64,000 nucleotides of DNA, from positions 34,101 through 98,100 of the forward strand of contig CAWYPL010000005.1 of the NCBI GenBank assembly GCA_963965975.1, read 5' to 3'. Shown piece after piece: positions 59,324-64,000 of the stretch. The notes beneath the pieces are model-generated. The model searched no databases. It had not been told where the DNA came from and saw only the letters and a program-made list of their open reading frames with translations. This stretch comes from Xestospongia bergquistia (lineage: Eukaryota > Porifera > Demospongiae > Haplosclerida > Petrosiidae). Both the position numbers and the translations under genes were made by a program. How positions within the stretch are numbered: the stretch's first letter is position 1; each line of letters begins with the position of its first letter.

Positions 59324-61600
59324 AAATGGCAGATAGCACATGTGTATGAAACAATGATAAATGTATGATGAATATGATGTTGTGCACCCAAATGTGGTAA
59401 AATATGGTCAAAAATATAGAAGTACTCAAACATCTGACATAAATGTCAGTTTCATATGATGTCAGATCCTGAGCGTGATATCCACCTTGTGAAAATGTTA
59501 CTGTAAACTTCAGTCAAATATGAGGGGGGTTTATTTGTCATGCCATATCTCTGCATCCACAATATACAACAAGCATTCCCAGACAAAAAATATGTAAAAA
59601 TATGAAAATGTAGACAGATATAAGCATGTATACATGAAAATTTATAGAGTAATCAGAGAGTAATGTACATGTTATATGGCTTGCAATTCCCACCCAATTC
59701 ATGATGTTGAAAAAATGTCTTTGGGGAGATACAGAAGTATACATACTGTTAAAATAATTTTTGGACCATATCAATGAAATACCTCCCAATGGGGGAAGGG
59801 ACATCATCTGCCATGCCATAATACTGCACCCACCATCTGTAAGACACATATGCAGCCAAAAAAGATGTGAAGATAAGAATATCAAGACAGATATAGCCCT
59901 CTGAAGTTGCAGATGTGTATAAAAACAATCAAGAAATGTACATTTCACATGCTGCACAATTGCTCACAAATGAATCATATTGAAAAAATCTGAATGGGGG
60001 ATATAGAGCATTACATATACTGCAAAAAACTATTTGTGGAGCATTTCAATGAAATGCCTTCCTCATGGGGTTCATCTAACATGCCAGATCATTGCACCTA
60101 GGATATCTGCCAAGCATTGCAGTGGTAAGTAACTGTATAATAAATAATATATCTGAGAAACAACTAAAGCAATATAGCTGAAAAGAATGTACCAAGTTTA
60201 TGTAGTAAGTAGATAGTAATTATCTTGTAAGTATATAGTAAATTAATGTTCTGAAAGATAGATTTTGAAATAAGTACAAGTATTAGTTAGGAAAATCTAC
60301 AAACATACTAAAGAACTGTACAAAAGAGTCTCCAGGGGAGCTGTTCTAGTGTGCTAAGACCCATATGTAGAACATAAGCATAACATATACAAAGCATGAA
60401 AATTGAAATGTACAATAACAGAAATGTGCAATACAAACAGATGTCAGAGACTGCTATTACAGTGATCATGATTGCATGCTATGTTGGATAACCATGTAAG
60501 TGACAAATAGCACATGTGTATGAAACAATGATAAATGTATAATGAATATGATATTGTGCATCCAAATGTGGTAAAATACACACAAAAATGTAGAAGTACT
60601 CAAACATCTGACATAAATAATGTTAGTGTCATACCATGTCAGATCCTGGGTGTGATATCCACCTGATGAAAATGTTACTGTAAACTTCAGTCAAATATGA
60701 GGGGGGTTTATCTGTCATGCCATATCTCTGCATCCACAATATACACCAAGCATTCCCAGACAAAAAATATGTAAAAATATGAAAATGTAGACAGATATAA
60801 GCATGTATACATGAAAATTTATAGAGTAATCAGAGAGTAATGTACATGTTATATGGCTTGCAATTCCCACCCAATTCATGATGTTGAAAAAATGTTTTTG
60901 TGGAGATACAGAAGTATACATACTGCAAAAATAATTTTTGGACCACATCCATGAAATACCTCCCAATGGGGGAAGGGACATCATCTGCCATGCCATATTA
61001 CATCACCCACTATCTGTAAGAAACATATGCAGACCAAAAAGATGTGAAGATAAGAATATCAAGACAGATATAGCCCTCTGAAGTTGCAGATGTGTATAAA
61101 AACAATCAAGAAATGTACATTTCACATGCTGCACAATTGCTCACAAATGAATCATATTGAAAAAATCTGAATGGGGGATATAGAGCATTACATATACTGC
61201 AAAAAACTATTTGTGGAGCATTTCAATGAAATGCCTTCCTCATGGGGTTCATCTAACATGCCAGATCATTGCACCCAGGATATCTGCCAAGCATTGCAGT
61301 GATAAGTAACTGTATAATAAATAATATATCTGAGAAACAACTAAAGCAATATAGCTGAAAAGAATGTACCAAGTTTATGGATTCAGTAGGTAGTAATTAT
61401 CTTGTAAGTATATAGTAAATTGATGTGCTGAAAGATAGATTTTGAAATAAGTACAAGTATTAGTTAGCAACATCTACACACATATGAAATAACTATGCAC
61501 AAAAGTCTCCAGGGGAGCTGTTCTAGTGTGCTAAGACCTATATTTATAATTTAATCATAACATATACAAAGAATGAAAATTGAAATTTACAATGGCAGAA
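59256..61600 (+). repeat. ~1175-bp tandem duplication in the 3' region of copy B
   Basis: The first unit runs to about 60430 and the second begins near 60431; CAGTGATCATGATTGCAT occurs at 59285 and again at 60460. The first unit carries the end of the endonuclease gene, so the second has a stray copy of it. Copy A has one unit only. Confidence 0.85.
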
Positions 61601-62118
61601 ATGTTCAAAAATATCTAATAAAAAATATCATCTATATCTGTGTCGAATTGTCTGTGAAATGTGATATATAGAAAAAGAATGTCAATACTGCAGTTGAAGT
61701 CCATGCACCATACATGTTAAATGAACGATATGATCTGAACATGTAACATCACACAATATTGGATTTCTGTCCACTACACATATGCTTCCCTGTATTCCTG
61801 AGAAATATACACATTGTACATGATACATATTGTACAAGTAAAACATCATATGCAGAAATTCACAGACAAAAAACTTTACAAAATATCAACATAAAGATAG
61901 ATATAACCCTAGAAAGTATCACATGTATTGGAAAATGATCAGGAAATGTAAATTTCACATAGCTCACAATCCCTGAAACATAAAGCATTTTCAAAAAAAT
62001 GTTTTTGGAGAGAGACAGTACCCCCATAAATCAAAACATCTGCACAATACCACAAAAGCCAACAACTGAAAAACAGTAGAATCCACATGCAGAGAACCAT
62101 TGACCCCCAGAGAACTGC

Positions 62119-62161
62119 TACATACAAAACACCTTTTACCCATGAGGGTAACTATCTAGTT
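62119..62161 (+). other. 3' terminal structure of copy B
   Basis: TACATACAAAACACCT (two changes from A), perfect hairpin TTACCC-ATGA-GGGTAA at 62136-62151, CTATCTAG at 62152-62159, then TT. Confidence 0.85.
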
Positions 62162-62589
62162 ACATCTTTTGTGGTTGCAGTTCCCATAAGCCATCTGAGT
62201 GTGTCTCCTAGAAATGGCAATAAACTCCTTCTGCAGCAAGTGTGTGATTGTGATTGTCTGTCAAAAGAAGGGTTGGTGCTTAATAAGTTGATTGCAGATA
62301 TTATAGTAGGTTTGCAGGAGTTGTACATGTCCTCAATGTTGGCAAGTTCTACTTGCAGTGTTGATAGAAGTTGAGTTGGTGCTGATGGTTGCTGGCTCAG
62401 AAACTGTAGTAACTGGCATGTTCTAATAAGTTGTCTGTTAAAAGCTTTCCAATGATGTTCCAGGTGTCCTAAGAAAACATGTGCCACTATGATCCAAGAG
62501 TGGCATGTGGCGTATGCCTGTAGAACTGGTTGAAAAATAACTGATTCTCCCAATTCTCTTCCTGACAAAGTTTTGGTGAAGGTAATCAT
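62162..62589 (-). pseudogene. Env-like glycoprotein gene of a Gypsy element, cut by copy B
   Basis: Minus-strand frame from 62589, about 80 nt after the end of pol. It has a putative N-terminal ectodomain of about 120 residues, then a basic cleavage-like site and RRSLLPFLGDTLRWLMGTA, which resembles the cleavage site and fusion-peptide region of env/F-type proteins of some Gypsy elements (errantivirus-like). The frame then enters helentron DNA at 62161 and stops; the rest of the gene, including any membrane anchor, is missing here. A non-functional remnant. Confidence 0.6.
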
Positions 62590-62669
62590 GAATAGAGTGC
62601 TGTAATAGAGATTAGTGTTAATTATTTACATTGATGGTGGATATCAGAGGCTTGGATTTTAATCATTGA

Positions 62670-64000
62670 GTTTTATGGTTGGTAAATTTGCAGGGTGATT
62701 AATATATCTCCCAGCTCTGCTGAATTGAGTGTCTATGTTCCAAAACTCTATGGGTGGTTCCAAGATTACGTCCTTCATGTTGCAGGAATGTACTTTTCCT
62801 GTGGCTTGGTTTTCAATATGTAAGAAATGTCTGTTGTGCTCAATGCAGACAATTCTATATCCTGGCCTCCATTTTTAGTCCCATTTGCCAGGCTGTTTGT
62901 TCTTGAAGTAGACTCTGTCCCCAATCTTGAAGGATGGTGGTGATCATTCCATGGTCTTTTGATCCATTTTAAATCTGTTTTCATCTAGACTTTTCTTTGC
63001 TATAGCTAATGCTAATCTGTGTGTTTCTAGGTTCAGCATTCTAGAATCAGGATCTCCTAGAAAGTGTTGCATGGGTTCCAACAGCTGGTGTAAGGGTAGA
63101 TTTGGATCTCTTCCATATACTAAGAAGAATGGTGTTTCTTCAGTTGCCAAGTTGAGTGTTTCTCTGTAACTGGCAAGGACTTGATTCAAATATTTGTCCC
63201 AGTTACCTGGGTCTTTTTCACATAGCTTCTCTAATGTTGGTTTCAGATATTTGTGAAAGACTTCTAACTTGCCATTACTTTGTGGGTGATATGGTGCTGA
63301 AAATATTCTGTCAATTCCTAGTTGTTGCAAAACTTGGTCCATGAGACTGTTTTTGAATTCTGTTCCATTGTCCAATAAGATGTATTGTGGGCACATGTGT
63401 ACTGGTGAGTATTTATTTATGAAGGTAGAGACTATTGTATCAGCAGTTTTATCAGGTGTGGGAAATGCTTCTGGCCATCCAGTCAGATGGTCAATTATAG
63501 TTAAGATGTGTTTATTTCCTGATGTAGGTGTTTCACATTCCATGACAAGGTCGATAGTGATTTTATCAAATGGTCTATCTGGGATTTCTGTCATTTGCAA
63601 AGGGTAATGCTGAATTTTGGCCTTCTCCCTGTAGCAAAGTGTGCAATTTGCAATATATTGTCAAATAACCTTGTTCATACCTTTCCAGTAATATTTCCTT
63701 TTTATTAGACAGTATGGATGAGAGTTCCCTTGATGTCCTAACTTGTCATGAGCTTTCACCAGAACTGTGTATTTCCAGGACTTTGGGATCACAAGAGCAA
63801 GGAACTTCTGTCCAGAATCCATTACATGTTTATACAGTACTCCTTTTAGGTGAGTAAAAATATCTGTTTTGTGTTGCAGTGCTTTTCCATTTAATAATGC
63901 TTAGATATGCATTTGCAGAATGGATCTGTCTTCTGCACCTGGAGTAGAGCTTCCAATCTATCTGCTGTAAGAGATTTGGGTGTTGGATTGGTGTCTGGGG
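62670..64000 (-). pseudogene. Gypsy pol: integrase and tail, leaves window
   Basis: Minus strand. An HHCC zinc module (HDKLGHQGNSHPY, CTLCYREKAKIQHY) with one TGA at 63663-63661, then an intact core frame 63600-62944: KITIDLVMEC (first Asp), YILLDNGTEFKNSL (second Asp) and YHPQSNGKLEVFHKYLKPTL (Glu), the full DDE triad. After a stop, a GPY/F-like tail follows (FKIGDRVYFKNKQPGKW, NMKDVILEPP-like). The remaining pol lies beyond 64000. This family differs from the element at 47.7-51.4 kb. Confidence 0.85.

Larger units (their letters stand above)
51565..62159 (+). mobile_element. Helentron-like element, copy B (5' part missing)
   Basis: Starts after the gap at the point equivalent to about 34480 in copy A and runs collinear to the 3' end at 62159. 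It lacks the RT and MITE insertions of A. It holds the longest open replicase stretch (57250-59238) and an extra 1.2-kb duplication before its 3' end. The 3' end sits inside an env-like gene of a Gypsy element. Confidence 0.87.

Noticed and set aside
59538-59957. Minus-strand frame repeated at 60715-60996 and 43906-44187
   Set aside because: It recurs because the 3' region is duplicated; no domain, no start context and broken between copies.

Overview
This is a transposon-dominated window from an animal nuclear genome, most likely a marine invertebrate; the phylum cannot be settled from sequence alone. Support for an animal: spliced genes with GT-AG introns, an EMC6 (ER membrane protein complex subunit 6) gene, jockey/CR1-like and RTE-like non-LTR retrotransposons, Ty3/Gypsy elements (one with an env-like gene) and rolling-circle Helitron-type elements with a PIF1-like helicase and a fused endonuclease. 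The DNA is AT-rich and CpG-poor inside the repeats. Two 200-N assembly gaps (19856-20055 and 51365-51564) break it.

The dominant structure is a family of very large Helentron-like elements. Copy L (1-9458, minus) enters from the left edge. Copy A (27283-45356, plus, about 18 kb) has both ends. Copy B (51565-62159, plus) lacks its 5' part, at a gap. A fourth relative, element C (about 20056-24107, plus), has the same type of 3' end but carries satellite DNA instead of genes. The termini are defined: a 30-nt palindrome at the 5' end; a 16-nt subterminal complement of the 5' tip, then a small hairpin, then CTATCTAG-TT at the 3' end. Downstream of the 5' palindrome lie 40-, 80- and about 290-bp tandem repeats. 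Next comes a spliced accessory gene of at least four exons, all joined in phase 1, with a coiled-coil final exon and its own poly(A) signal. Then about 2.5 kb of repeat and AT-rich spacer, then a spliced gene for cysteine-module, DUF6570-like, HUH Rep, PIF1 helicase and endonuclease domains. No copy seen is fully intact.

Other mobile DNA: a decayed jockey/CR1-like element at 15.0-18.4 kb; RT fragments at 9.6, 12.4 and 19.5-19.9 kb; a 5'-truncated RT element inserted into copy A (36411-37684); a 179-bp MITE in copy A (43709-43887) whose empty site survives in copy B; a Gypsy element with one LTR at 47.7-51.4 kb; and a second Gypsy element with pol and an env-like gene at 62.2-64.0 kb, cut by the 3' end of copy B. 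Fold-back elements and tandem repeats fill 10.2-11.8 and 45.9-47.5 kb.

The only recognisable host gene is EMC6 (25300-26190), in a 3.2-kb island between the 3' end of element C and the 5' end of copy A. Its exons align well with the family except for one apparent missing base.
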